Shown: piece by piece, positions 1-7,376 of the stretch
How positions within the stretch are numbered: the first letter of the stretch is position 1
Layout: each line of letters begins with the position of its first letter
From: Chromatiales bacterium
GTDB lineage: Bacteria; Pseudomonadota; Gammaproteobacteria; Steroidobacterales; GCA-2729495
Direction of reading: 5' to 3'
Length of the DNA: 12,152 nucleotides
Assembly (NCBI GenBank): GCA_030614035.1
Contig: JAUWKW010000020.1
Coordinates: forward strand, 1-12,152
Program-made: the position numbers and the translations under genes
Notes under the pieces: generated by a model
What the model was told of the DNA's origin: nothing
Databases searched by the model: none
Seen by the model: the letters and a program-made list of their open reading frames with translations, nothing else

Positions 1-1028
1 GCAACCGGCAAAATCAACGGCACAACCAGAACCAGGGCAGAAAAGATATCCAATATTGCGCCCAGTGCCAGCAGGAACAACACCAGCAGAAACAGGAAGC
101 TCGTGCGGCTGGACACCAGTTCACCGACCAGGCCAATCAGCCGCTGCGGAATTTCGGCGTCAATCATGTAATTGGTTGATGCCAGTGAGGCACCGAGGAT
201 GAGCAGAATACCCCCGACCAGTACCATTGATTCCCGCATAATGCCGGGCACCCGCGACCACGGGATCTCGCGCCGGAACGCCACTTCGACCGCGACGACG
301 TAAATGGCCGTGACCGCCGCCGCCTCCGAAACGGCCAGGAAGCCCGAATAGATGCCGCCAAGCACGACCACCGGCAAAGGCAATTCCCACGCGGACTCCC
401 ACAGGGCCCGCCCGACCTCGGTCCAGGAAAAGTTGCTCAGCGGCACGCGATTGCGTCGATTGACCCACAGACAATAGGCCGACAAGGTCACTATCATCAG
501 CAATCCGGGCAAGACCCCGGCGATAAACAGAGCGTCGATCGACACCTCCGCAACGACTCCGTACAGAATTAACGGTAATGACGGTGCGAATAGCAAACCG
601 AGGCTGCCACCGGCCGTCACGAGCCCGAGATTGAAGCGCTCGTCATAGCCGGCTTGCGCCAGTGCCGGGTACAACAGCGCTCCAAGTGCGATGATCGTAA
701 CGCCCGATGCGCCGGTAAATGCGGTAAACAGCGCGCATGTCGCGATTGCGACAATCGCGAGCCCGCCCGGCAACCATCCCAGCATGGCATTGGTGACGCG
801 GACCAAACGGCCGGGCGCGTCACTTTCGCTGAGAATGTAACCGGCAAAGGTAAACAACGGGATCGCCAACAGGATTGGCATTTCTGCAATACCGAAAATC
901 TCGATAGCAACGGCGGATAAAGGTATGTCGCTGCCCAAATAGCCGAGCATTGCGCCACTGGCGATGATCACGAATAAAGGTGCGCCGAGCAGCGCCAGTA
1001 GCAACAGGATCGAGCCGGTCCAGATCAC
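1..1028 (-). CDS. dctM: TRAP transporter large permease subunit DctM (3' end outside window)
   Basis: This is the large membrane subunit of a tripartite ATP-independent periplasmic (TRAP) transporter, the ion-gradient-driven translocation channel in the inner membrane. The visible 342 codons translate into almost continuous hydrophobic segments. Family hallmarks are FTAFTGASGVTIIALG at about residues 101-116, GLLFAPSLPLILYG at about 144-157 and LDIFSALVLVVPLILPV at about 326-342. DctM proteins are usually near 425 residues, so roughly 80 C-terminal residues lie beyond the left edge. The start is a GTG at 1028-1026 that overlaps the dctQ stop as GTGA, which implies translational coupling. It is the last visible gene of the tatT-dctP-dctQ-dctM operon. 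The substrate cannot be told from this subunit. The family call is very secure. Confidence 0.95.
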   Translation of the reverse strand, partial: MIWTGSILLLLALLGAPLFVIIASGAMLGYLGSDIPLSAVAIEIFGIAEMPILLAIPLFTFAGYILSESDAPGRLVRVTNAMLGWLPGGLAIVAIATCALFTAFTGASGVTIIALGALLYPALAQAGYDERFNLGLVTAGGSLGLLFAPSLPLILYGVVAEVSIDALFIAGVLPGLLMIVTLSAYCLWVNRRNRVPLSNFSWTEVGRALWESAWELPLPVVVLGGIYSGFLAVSEAAAVTAIYVVAVEVAFRREIPWSRVPGIMRESMVLVGGILLILGASLASTNYMIDAEIPQRLIGLVGELVSSRTSFLFLLVLFLLALGAILDIFSALVLVVPLILPV

Positions 1029-1543
1029 GCTGACTGTTCCGGCTGAATGATTGCTTTCACGCGTGTCAACGACCAGACGGTATAACGGTAGCCGATCAGG
1101 CCGAATGCGACCGGCAGGATTGCTTGAAATGGCCAGGCTGGCAGATCACCCAGCAACCGGTCATCGTACTGGAACGCGTCGGCGACAAATTCGTAGGAGT
1201 ACCAACACAATGCGAACGACACGCCAGCCGTGAACAGATCGACGATCAACGCCGACCATAGTCGTGCCGTCGGCGGCATAAGCCGGGACAGAATATCGAT
1301 ACTGATGTGCCGGTATTCACGGCTGGCAGCCACCGCGCCAATCATTGCGGTCCACAGCACCATCAGCCGCAACGCTTCCTCGGCCCAGGGAAAGCCGGTA
1401 CCTACAAAATTTCGCAACAGGATCTGCAGGCCGGCTAGCAGGATCATCCCGGACAAGACCCCAACCAGTACGGAATTTTCCAGCAGGCGTCCGAGACGCT
1501 CGGCGCGCGCGAGCGGCCCTGGACTACTGCTGGTTTCGTTCAC
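1025..1543 (-). CDS. dctQ: TRAP transporter small permease subunit DctQ
   Basis: This is the small four-helix membrane subunit of the TRAP transporter; it pairs with DctM and helps dock the periplasmic binding protein. The 172-residue product has the DctQ layout: a first helix at about 25-44, then the amphipathic stretch WAEEALRLMVLWTAMIGA (53-70) that carries the family's conserved Glu and Trp, a helix at about 97-118, and a last helix at about 138-158. REYRHISIDILSRLMP (75-90) is the usual loop between helices two and three. The ATG start overlaps the dctP stop by 4 bases (ATGA) and its stop overlaps the dctM start by 4 bases (GTGA). Length and position both fit the family, so the call is secure although DctQ sequences are poorly conserved. 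Confidence 0.93.
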   Translation of the reverse strand: MNETSSSPGPLARAERLGRLLENSVLVGVLSGMILLAGLQILLRNFVGTGFPWAEEALRLMVLWTAMIGAVAASREYRHISIDILSRLMPPTARLWSALIVDLFTAGVSFALCWYSYEFVADAFQYDDRLLGDLPAWPFQAILPVAFGLIGYRYTVWSLTRVKAIIQPEQSA

Positions 1544-2589
1544 CTGTCCGCGGCGGCTTCTGCTGTAGACGGGATTTCAGACTGGGTGCGAAACCGATCC
1601 AGGGCTTCAAGCATTTGCGGCAACAGCTCCGGCGTGGAGCTTCCCTCAGCCCAGAATGCAATGTTCGTCGGCATCACCTGCCTGCGCCATTCAAGCGCGG
1701 TTCCGGGCGCAGCCGGAATAAATTGCAAACCATTCGATTGCATCGCAGACTTGGCTGCTTCGTTATCCGTCCGGTTGGTCTGTTCAAACGCGTCGTATGT
1801 CGCGGTCATAACTTCACGGACGATCTTCTGATCGGGTTCGCTTATTTGATCGAAGGCACGTTTGTCGACGGCCATCAGGCCGAGGGTATAGGCGATCGGT
1901 ATCTCCGTCACGTAATGCACTTTGGTGTACCACTGCAACAGCACCGCGCCTACCGGTGGCGTCGCGACGATATCTACCAGACCAGTCTGCAAGCCCGTCA
2001 GAACGTCCGATATGGGTAGCACGACGGGTGACAGGTTCATCGCTACCATGGCCAAACTACTGATCCGGTCGCCTTCGGGTACCCAGATTTTAAGCCCGCG
2101 CATGTCATCCAATCGAGTGGCCGGCTCAGAACTCATCATCAATGCAAAGCCACCGCCGGCAAGGCCAAAACTAACGAACCCGGCCTGCTCCAGGCCGTCC
2201 ATCAATACCGGGTCGAAGCGCTCACGGATGTAGTCGACCTCTGCCTGAGAGCGGAAAATTAATGGCAGCCCATAGAGCGCAATGTCCGGGTAGCGTTCGG
2301 TCAGACCACTGGCGCTGAACGCCCCTCCCTGCAGCTGACCGATGCGAATCTTGCGCAGGACCTTTTTGTCGTTGCCCATAACGCCACCGCCGTAATATTT
2401 GACGACGACGCGACCCTCCGTGCGTTCTTTGATCGCTGCCGCGCTCGAACGCATTTCACGCATCCATTGCGATCCTTCCGGAGCCCAGGTGGCGATCTTC
2501 AAGACCGCCGCAACGGCCGGTGCAGGCAGCGTCGCGACTGAAGCGGCAAGCAGCAGTGAATAAAAACCATTCCGCCAACTAACTAACAT
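1540..2589 (-). CDS. dctP: TRAP transporter periplasmic substrate-binding protein DctP (TatT-associated type)
   Basis: This is the periplasmic solute receptor that captures the substrate and delivers it to DctQ/DctM. The 349-residue product begins with a Sec signal peptide: basic residue R6, a hydrophobic core at about 9-22, and an AVAA cleavage region near residue 28. The mature protein opens with VLKIATWAPEGSQWMREM, a typical DctP start, followed by YYGGGVMGNDKKVLRKIRIG (65-84). The segment GLKIWVPEGD (165-174) is where most DctP proteins have R-V-P with the Arg that binds the substrate carboxylate; here that position is Trp169. An SD AGAGGA (2599-2604) lies 9 bases before the ATG at 2589. 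tatT is 29 bases upstream, and the dctQ start overlaps its stop. Known TatT-linked receptors (TatP of Treponema pallidum) also lack the Arg, so this looks like the same subclass. The substrate is unknown. Confidence 0.94.
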   Translation of the reverse strand: MLVSWRNGFYSLLLAASVATLPAPAVAAVLKIATWAPEGSQWMREMRSSAAAIKERTEGRVVVKYYGGGVMGNDKKVLRKIRIGQLQGGAFSASGLTERYPDIALYGLPLIFRSQAEVDYIRERFDPVLMDGLEQAGFVSFGLAGGGFALMMSSEPATRLDDMRGLKIWVPEGDRISSLAMVAMNLSPVVLPISDVLTGLQTGLVDIVATPPVGAVLLQWYTKVHYVTEIPIAYTLGLMAVDKRAFDQISEPDQKIVREVMTATYDAFEQTNRTDNEAAKSAMQSNGLQFIPAAPGTALEWRRQVMPTNIAFWAEGSSTPELLPQMLEALDRFRTQSEIPSTAEAAADR

Positions 2590-2598
2590 ATGTTCAAT

Positions 2599-2604
2599 TC
2601 CTCT
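2599..2604 (-). promoter_or_regulatory. Ribosome binding site of dctP
   Basis: The minus strand reads AGAGGA, 9 bases before the ATG at 2589-2587. It is the clearest SD in the transporter operon and supports this start over any internal Met. Confidence 0.65.
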
Positions 2605-2618
2605 AACGAACGCGTCGC

Positions 2619-3533
2619 TTAAAAGTAGTCATCTGCGGTCGCTAGCAACTCCACTGCCTGCTGCTGTGCCAGCTGGTTGAAAAACGTAAAGCCGGGCTGT
2701 TGGACATCTGCAGCCAGGACATCGTTCAACAACTGATCGTGTAACTCGCGGTCATACAGCATGCGCGCATAGCCTTTGGCGAACTCAACTTTGACCGCAA
2801 GGTCCCGGCCCTCAGTCAGTTCAATGGCCGTTTCGAAATATGCCCTGCCACGCTCGGGATGACCGCCAAATGCCTCGGGCCTCAGTGTATTAAGGATGCC
2901 GAGGTACATATTGACACTGCCGGCTTTCTGGTCCGCACCGATAGACAGCAAGTGTTCTAGCGCATATTCAAGTTTGGGCAGATCCGCGAGTGCGTTCCAG
3001 TCATCGGTATTGGTGCGAATAAACGACAGATTTCCGACGCAGTAACTGAACAAAGCCTCCGAGCTGCTCGGCCCGATCTTACCGATGGCAGCAACGTAAT
3101 CATCAAAGTTCAACTGGGCCAGCTCGCAGGTCCGGGAAACCTCGGCGCAAAGGGCACGATCTCCATAGTCTTTCGCCCGTGCAGCGAGCGCGGCAGCGCG
3201 CGCTTCATCAGGCACCAGTGTCGTCGCGTAGAGAGCGTAGAGCTGCGCAGCGGACCCGAGAATGCCAGCGTTACCGGGTTCAGTCAGGGCAAAGCCGTCG
3301 ATCAGCAGCAAGTAGGCGGGCAACGCATCACCGACCAGTTCGGGATCGGGCTGATTGACGATCGCTTGAGACAGGTTGTCCGAAATGCCGGCTGCGGCCG
3401 TCGATGCAACGCTGCAACCGGACAGGAACGCATGACTAGCACAGCAAAACGCCGCCAGGCCCCACAGGCTCAGCGTCGGCCTTCCGACTGTTGAGGACCG
3501 CGATATCACCGGCAGAAGGCCCTTGCAGATCAC
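2619..3533 (-). CDS. tatT: TatT-family TRAP transporter accessory lipoprotein
   Basis: This is a member of the TRAP T-component (TatT) family, TPR-like periplasmic lipoproteins that associate with TRAP binding proteins (established for T. pallidum Tp0956/Tp0957). The 304-residue product has an N-terminal hydrophobic stretch at about 23-36 and a lipobox L-S-G-C ending at Cys40, so it should be lipidated and membrane-anchored. The rest is helical. Family-typical parts are YLGILNTLRPEAFGGHPERG (210-229), AYFETAIELTEGRDLAVKVE (231-250) and the C-terminal NQLAQQQAVELLATADDYF. The start given is GTG at 3533; a second in-frame GTG at 3509 (residue 9) would give a shorter, more usual signal peptide. 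It lies 18 bases after rplS and 29 before dctP, first in the TRAP genes. The role as ligand or lipid-handling partner of DctP is inferred from the family. Confidence 0.88.
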   Translation of the reverse strand: MICKGLLPVISRSSTVGRPTLSLWGLAAFCCASHAFLSGCSVASTAAAGISDNLSQAIVNQPDPELVGDALPAYLLLIDGFALTEPGNAGILGSAAQLYALYATTLVPDEARAAALAARAKDYGDRALCAEVSRTCELAQLNFDDYVAAIGKIGPSSSEALFSYCVGNLSFIRTNTDDWNALADLPKLEYALEHLLSIGADQKAGSVNMYLGILNTLRPEAFGGHPERGRAYFETAIELTEGRDLAVKVEFAKGYARMLYDRELHDQLLNDVLAADVQQPGFTFFNQLAQQQAVELLATADDYF

Positions 3534-3551
3534 AGCAGGATTCCGTCCGAA

Positions 3552-3896
3552 TCAGATTTTTTCTTTGATACGCGCCGACTTGCCGCTGCGTTTGCGCAGA
3601 TAGTACAGTTTGGCCCGGCGCACATCTCCGCGCCGTTTGACTGTGATGCCGCCAATAGCCTGGCTGTAGGTCTGAAACACCCGCTCAACGCCCTCACCGT
3701 GCGAAACTTTACGCACGGTAAAAGCCGAATTCAGTCCGCGATTTTTCTTGGCTATGACGACGCCTTCGTATGCCTGCAATCGCTCGCGGCTGCCCTCTCT
3801 GACGCGAACCTGAACGACTATCGTATCGCCCGGCGAAAAATCCGGCACCTCGCGCTCCATCTGTTCCGCTTCCAGTTCATCAATAATCTTGCTCAT
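3552..3896 (-). CDS. rplS: 50S ribosomal protein L19
   Basis: This is ribosomal protein L19, located at the 30S-50S interface of the ribosome. The 114-residue sequence is nearly collinear with E. coli L19 (115 residues). It begins [20 protein letters not shown], continues with the barrel segment [20 protein letters not shown] and the highly conserved [20 protein letters not shown], and ends with a basic tail [20 protein letters not shown]. It is the last gene of the classical rpsP-rimM-trmD-rplS operon, 60 bases after trmD. Upstream of the ATG there is only a weak purine-rich SD. No terminator hairpin fits in the 18-base gap to tatT, so transcription probably continues into the TRAP genes. 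The identification is essentially certain. Confidence 0.98.
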   Translation of the reverse strand: MSKIIDELEAEQMEREVPDFSPGDTIVVQVRVREGSRERLQAYEGVVIAKKNRGLNSAFTVRKVSHGEGVERVFQTYSQAIGGITVKRRGDVRRAKLYYLRKRSGKSARIKEKI

Positions 3897-3956
3897 ATAT
3901 GCACACTCGCTCTTTCTTGCTATAGGCAGCTTCGGTGAGAATTCGCGCCAACGTGC

Positions 3957-4715
3957 TTAGCGGCGCCCCGTCTCTGCTTCGCTTGCCTCCGCCTTGTATT
4001 CCTGTAACAGTTTTTCCTCGTCAGCCGTCAGCGTTCGTTCGGCCAGCAGTTCCGGCCGTCGCGCCCAGGTTCGGCCAAGCGCCTGCTTCAGCCGCCATCG
4101 GCTGACCTCCCGGTGATTTCCGTTCAACAACACTCGCGGCACTTGCATTCCATCCAGGTTTTCAGGGCGGGTGTAATGTGGACAATCGAGAAGTTTTTCC
4201 GAAAACGAATCCTGCTCCGATGACGCCTCGTCGCCCAGAACTCCGGGAAGCAAACGCGTTACCGCATCAATAATCGCCGCAGCGGCAATCTCGCCGCCGC
4301 TTAACACAAAGTCGCCCAGCGAAATTTCATCATCGCCGACGCTCTCAATCAGGCGCTCGTCAAAACCCTCGTAGCGACCGGCAACCAGAATCATACCCGG
4401 CAGCTCTGCCAGTTCGCGAGCCACCGCCTGATCAAAAATGCGCCCCTGCGGCCCAAGAAACACAACCGGCGAACCCTTCGGCAGGCCTGCTTTCGCGCTC
4501 TCGACCGCCGAACGACATGGCTCCACTTTTATTACCATTCCCGGGCCACCGCCATAAGGACGATCATCGACTGTTCGGTGCACGTCTGCCGCAAAATCGC
4601 GTGGGTTGGTGCACCGCACTTCAATCAATCCACGCTCGGCCGCTCGCCCGCATACTCCATGGCTGGACGCAGCCAGGATTAGCTCCGGAAATAAACTGAC
4701 AACCGCGAATTCCAT
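3957..4715 (-). CDS. trmD: tRNA (guanine37-N1)-methyltransferase
   Basis: TrmD uses S-adenosylmethionine to methylate N1 of G37 in tRNAs that read CCN, CUN and CGG-type codons, which prevents +1 frameshifting. The 252-residue protein has the family start MEFAVVSLFPELILAASSHG, the loop RPYGGGPGMVIKVEP, and the trefoil-knot segments VFLGPQGRIFDQ, ILVAGRYEGFDERLIE and the cofactor loop SLGDFVLSGGEIAAAAIIDA. The distal part carries YTRPENLDGMQVPRVLLNGN and the basic helix HREVSRWRLKQALGRTWARR. Length matches E. coli TrmD (255). The ATG at 4715 lies 18 bases after the rimM stop, in the conserved rpsP-rimM-trmD-rplS order. Nothing looks degraded, so it should be active. Confidence 0.98.
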   Translation of the reverse strand: MEFAVVSLFPELILAASSHGVCGRAAERGLIEVRCTNPRDFAADVHRTVDDRPYGGGPGMVIKVEPCRSAVESAKAGLPKGSPVVFLGPQGRIFDQAVARELAELPGMILVAGRYEGFDERLIESVGDDEISLGDFVLSGGEIAAAAIIDAVTRLLPGVLGDEASSEQDSFSEKLLDCPHYTRPENLDGMQVPRVLLNGNHREVSRWRLKQALGRTWARRPELLAERTLTADEEKLLQEYKAEASEAETGRR

Positions 4716-4733
4716 TCGGTCAGCCCGAGGCCA

Positions 4734-5246
4734 CTAAAAAGCAGGGTCCCACGCCACTGTTATCGTGCCGGTCTCAAAATCGACCGACTGTACCGTGTCA
4801 CCGACGATGAACGGGATCAGGCGACGGCTATTTCCGCACACCACCAGCACATCGTTGGCCCCAGTTGCGATCACACTGTTCACATTGCCCAGCAACGCAC
4901 CATCGGTTGTCACTACCTCAAGGCCCTCCAGGTCGGTCCAATAATATTGTCCGTTATCGGCTTCTGGGAGTTGAGCCCGTTCGACAAATATATCCATGCC
5001 AGACAGCGCTGCCGCCGCGTCGCGATCGCCAACCGTTTCCAGTCGTGCCACCGTCCCTTTGCCGTGGCATCGGCCTTCAGAAACTGTCAGGGTTTGGGCT
5101 TCCGATTTACCCTGTAAGCGCCACGGTTTGTACTTAAAGATGTTCTCCGGTGGGTCGGTAAACGATTTGACCCTGACCCAGCCCTTAACGCCGTAAACAC
5201 CCGCGATACGACCAACGCAAACGTCACGACTTTCGGTACCGGCCAT
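4734..5246 (-). CDS. rimM: Ribosome maturation factor RimM
   Basis: RimM binds S19 in the 30S head and helps mature 16S rRNA. From the ATG at 5246 the product is 170 residues, close to family length. The N-terminal domain opens with DVCVGRIAGVYGVKGWVRVK, and the motif TDPPENIFKYKPW follows. The C-terminal PRC-barrel half includes DNGQYYWTDLEGLEVVTTDG and ANDVLVV, and the protein ends VAWDPAF. The reading frame stays open upstream to 5441, but that extension of 65 residues is basic, low in hydrophobics and would overlap most of rpsP in another frame, so the start at 5246 is preferred. The SD before it is weak. It lies 55 bases after rpsP and 18 before trmD. Confidence 0.96.
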   Translation of the reverse strand: MAGTESRDVCVGRIAGVYGVKGWVRVKSFTDPPENIFKYKPWRLQGKSEAQTLTVSEGRCHGKGTVARLETVGDRDAAAALSGMDIFVERAQLPEADNGQYYWTDLEGLEVVTTDGALLGNVNSVIATGANDVLVVCGNSRRLIPFIVGDTVQSVDFETGTITVAWDPAF

Positions 5247-5301
5247 GCAGATCTTCGCCCGCTCAGGCTGAAGCCTTTTTGAACTGAAACCCGCCTGCGA
5301 C

Positions 5302-5595
5302 TCAGGCGCTCTCCGCCGGTGTTGCCGCTTCTGGCGTTTTGGGGTCACCGCCTTGCTTGCGGTACCCTTTGACGAGCGAAACCACGCGTTCCGACGGCCT
5401 TGCCCCCTGCCCCAGCCAGTATTCAACCCGTGCCAGATCAATTCGAAGTTTATCCTCGTTTCCTACGGCCACCGGATTAAAAAAGCCGAGCCGTTCAAGG
5501 TACCGGCCATCGCGACGGTTTCGCTGGTCAGTCACCACGATGTGGTAAAACGGCCGCTTCTTGGCACCCCCACGGGATAATCGAATGCTAACCAT
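5302..5595 (-). CDS. rpsP: 30S ribosomal protein S16
   Basis: This is ribosomal protein S16, an early-binding protein needed for 30S assembly. It starts [20 protein letters not shown], close to the standard bacterial S16 start, and continues with [17 protein letters not shown] and the segment [17 protein letters not shown]. At 97 residues it is longer than E. coli S16 (82). The excess is a C-terminal tail after [13 protein letters not shown] that is rich in Ala, Pro and Thr and is common in other bacteria. The strong SD GAGGAGG (5609-5615) is rather far, 13 bases from the ATG. It is the first gene of the rpsP-rimM-trmD-rplS operon, with a promoter candidate at 5671-5698. Confidence 0.98.
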   Translation of the reverse strand: MVSIRLSRGGAKKRPFYHIVVTDQRNRRDGRYLERLGFFNPVAVGNEDKLRIDLARVEYWLGQGARPSERVVSLVKGYRKQGGDPKTPEAATPAESA

Positions 5596-5608
5596 GCCTA
5601 ATTCTGAA

Positions 5609-5615
5609 CCTCCTC
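5609..5615 (-). promoter_or_regulatory. Ribosome binding site of rpsP
   Basis: The minus strand carries GAGGAGG, a near-perfect anti-SD complement, but 13 bases separate it from the ATG at 5595, against the usual 5-9. No alternative in-frame start lies closer, and the protein start matches S16, so the long spacing looks real. Confidence 0.55.
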
Positions 5616-5670
5616 ACTAAAACGGCGGAAACTCGCGCCCGTGGGCCCTTGTCCGCCGCGTAAACGAGTA

Positions 5671-5698
5671 ATTCTACTGGAAAAGCCGCTAAAGTGAA
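5671..5698 (-). promoter_or_regulatory. Candidate sigma70 promoter for the rpsP operon
   Basis: On the minus strand TTCACT (5693-5698) and TAGAAT (5671-5676) are separated by 16 bases. Both boxes are close to the -35 and -10 consensus. They lie in the 157-base gap between ffh and rpsP, giving a leader of roughly 70 bases before the S16 start. This would let the ribosomal genes, and probably the TRAP genes behind them, be expressed independently of ffh. It was identified by eye only. Confidence 0.45.
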
Positions 5699-5752
5699 CC
5701 TCTGGTCCAGACAGCGCTGGCCGCAGCCGGCCCAGCTTGGCGAGCCGGGTCG

Positions 5753-7108
5753 TCATCTGCCGCCGCCCGGAGTTCCGCCAAGGCCCTGCAACATACGTTG
5801 AATACCCCCTTTGGCAGCGCGTTTCATCAGTTTTTGCATCTGCATGTGTTGCTTCAGCAGGCGGTTGAGGTCTTGCACGGCCAGGCCGCTGCCGGCCGCT
5901 ATTCGACGTTTGCGCGAGCCATTGATCGATTTGGGGAAACGACGTTCGCCCGGCGTCATTGCATTAATCAGCGCAACCTGGCGCCGCAGCGCCTGGCTAT
6001 CCATCTGCCGAGCCACCGCTTCAGTATCGACCTTGCCGGCCATCGGCAACTTCTCCAGCAACGCCGATATGCCCCCCATGCTCAGCATCTGCTCAAGTTG
6101 CTCGCGCAAATCGTTGAGATCGAAACCGCGACCCTTTTTGACCTTGCGCGCCAGGCGCTGGGCCTTGTCACGGTCGAGCTTATGCCCCGCTTCCTCGACC
6201 AGGCCCAACACGTCGCCCATGCCAAGGATCCGCGAAGCCATGCGCTCGGGGTGAAATACTTCCAGCGCTTCGAGTGTTTCGCCGCTGCCGATAAATTTGA
6301 TCGGACAATTGGTCACTTCGCGGGCTGACAGTGCGACGCCGCCGCGCGCGTCACCGTCGACCTTGGTCAGGATCAGTCCGGTCAGTGGCAAAGCGTCGCT
6401 GAAGGACTGGGCAGCATGCACAGCGTCCTGGCCCGCCATGCTGTCGACAACAAACAGGGTTTCCGCGGGTGCGGTCAGCTGGTGTAGCGCGCTGAGCTCA
6501 TCGAGCAGATCCGCTTCCAGACGCGTACGACCGGCGGTATCCAGTATCAATACGTCCGCCAGCCCGCGGCGGGCCTCGTCAATCGCCCGGCTGGCAATCG
6601 TCGCCGGTTCGCTGGCCTGCTCGATTTGGAGGCACGGTGCGCCGATTTGTGCTGCCAGTTGTTGTAATTGCAGCATCGCCGCTGGTCGACGGGTGTCGAG
6701 GCTTGCCAGCATCACCTTGTGTTGGTCGCGCTCCGCCAGAAACCGCGCTAGTTTTGCGGCCGTCGTCGTTTTGCCCGCGCCCTGGAGTCCGACCAGCATA
6801 ATGACTGCCGGTGGTTGCTGGCGCAGGTCCAACGCAACCGACCCACCCCCGAGCACGGCCGCCAGTTCATCGTGCAGGATTTTAATGAACGCCTGTCCGG
6901 GGCTGATGCTTCCGGCAACCTCCTGGCCCAGTGCACGCTGTTTCACCTGCTCGATGAACCCGCGGACTACCGGTAACGCCACGTCGGCTTCCAGTAAAGC
7001 CCGTCGCACGTCCCGAACAGCATCGCGGAGGTTGCCCTCGCTAAGCCGCCCCCGGCCGCGCAGCCGGTTCGCAATATCGGTCAGCCGTCCACTCAGATTT
7101 TTAAACAC
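5753..7108 (-). CDS. ffh: Signal recognition particle GTPase Ffh
   Basis: Ffh (SRP54) binds 4.5S RNA and signal sequences of nascent membrane proteins and delivers them to FtsY. From the GTG at 7108 the product is 451 residues (E. coli 453). The N domain holds the conserved RRALLEADVALPVVR (35-49). The G domain has the P-loop GLQGAGKTT (107-115), D-T-R-R-P-A-A near 138, DTAGR near 190 and the G4 region TKVDGDARGG. The M domain carries RFPKSINGSRKRRIAAGSG, the RNA-binding part, and a short C-terminal tail with few methionines. The frame is open further to a TTG at 7138 and an ATG at 7135, but family proteins begin with the equivalent of M-F-x-N-L, which matches VFKNL at the GTG. corB diverges upstream and rpsP follows 157 bases downstream. 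Confidence 0.96.
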   Translation of the reverse strand: MFKNLSGRLTDIANRLRGRGRLSEGNLRDAVRDVRRALLEADVALPVVRGFIEQVKQRALGQEVAGSISPGQAFIKILHDELAAVLGGGSVALDLRQQPPAVIMLVGLQGAGKTTTAAKLARFLAERDQHKVMLASLDTRRPAAMLQLQQLAAQIGAPCLQIEQASEPATIASRAIDEARRGLADVLILDTAGRTRLEADLLDELSALHQLTAPAETLFVVDSMAGQDAVHAAQSFSDALPLTGLILTKVDGDARGGVALSAREVTNCPIKFIGSGETLEALEVFHPERMASRILGMGDVLGLVEEAGHKLDRDKAQRLARKVKKGRGFDLNDLREQLEQMLSMGGISALLEKLPMAGKVDTEAVARQMDSQALRRQVALINAMTPGERRFPKSINGSRKRRIAAGSGLAVQDLNRLLKQHMQMQKLMKRAAKGGIQRMLQGLGGTPGGGR

Positions 7109-7138
7109 ATTCGTCTCGCAGAGATCACCGGGCATCAA

Positions 7139-7376
7139 GACCGGGTTTTAACGTTGCCGCGCTTGCCAGCCGCTGGCCGGCGTAACCGCGATGGCCCCGG
7201 GATATGCGCTGGATTGTACCTGCAAAGCCGTCTGCCTCAGTGCCTCACCGGCGTGGCTTTTCGCCACCGCCTTGCCCACTTTCCCGCCATCACGCGCTGT
7301 GATCGGAACCCTTGACAGGCCCATGGCTCCTTGTCCACCATGGCAGCGTGTCTAGCTGATCAGGAGACTCACTCTC
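7139..7376. other. Divergent intergenic region between ffh and corB
   Basis: These 238 bases separate two divergent genes and must hold both promoters. On the minus strand a TACAAT box (7213-7218) could serve ffh, but its -35 is poor. On the plus strand a perfect TTGACA (7312-7317) has no -10 box at normal spacing. CCATGGC occurs twice (7321-7327 and 7338-7344, 17 bases start to start), which might be a binding site or chance. No coding sequence and no trace of ypjD, the gene often found here in other gammaproteobacteria, was seen. Confidence 0.4.
7362..7367 (+). promoter_or_regulatory. Ribosome binding site selecting the TTG start of corB
   Basis: AGGAGA lies 9 bases before the TTG at 7377. 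The strength and spacing of this site favour the rare TTG codon as the real start. The product then begins MSDDVPLGALLGL, directly before the first membrane helix. Confidence 0.6.

Noticed and set aside
1345..2019. 224-codon open frame on the plus strand across dctP and dctQ
   Set aside because: It is antisense to two overlapping, well-supported genes and has an unnatural Arg-rich composition.
5247..5441. N-terminal extension of rimM by 65 residues in an open frame
   Set aside because: It overlaps rpsP in another frame, is basic and low-complexity, and RimM homology begins just after the ATG at 5246.
7109..7138. Upstream TTG or ATG starts for ffh
   Set aside because: Ffh proteins begin at the position matching the GTG at 7108; the extra 9-10 residues have no counterpart in the family.
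6297..7151. Long open frame of 284 codons on the plus strand inside ffh
   Set aside because: It is antisense to a highly conserved gene, its composition is Ser/Arg/Ala-rich, and it matches no family; it is a shadow of GC-rich codons.
7312..7317. TTGACA as the -35 box of a corB promoter
   Set aside because: No -10-like sequence occurs 15-19 bases downstream; the space is CC- and GG-rich.
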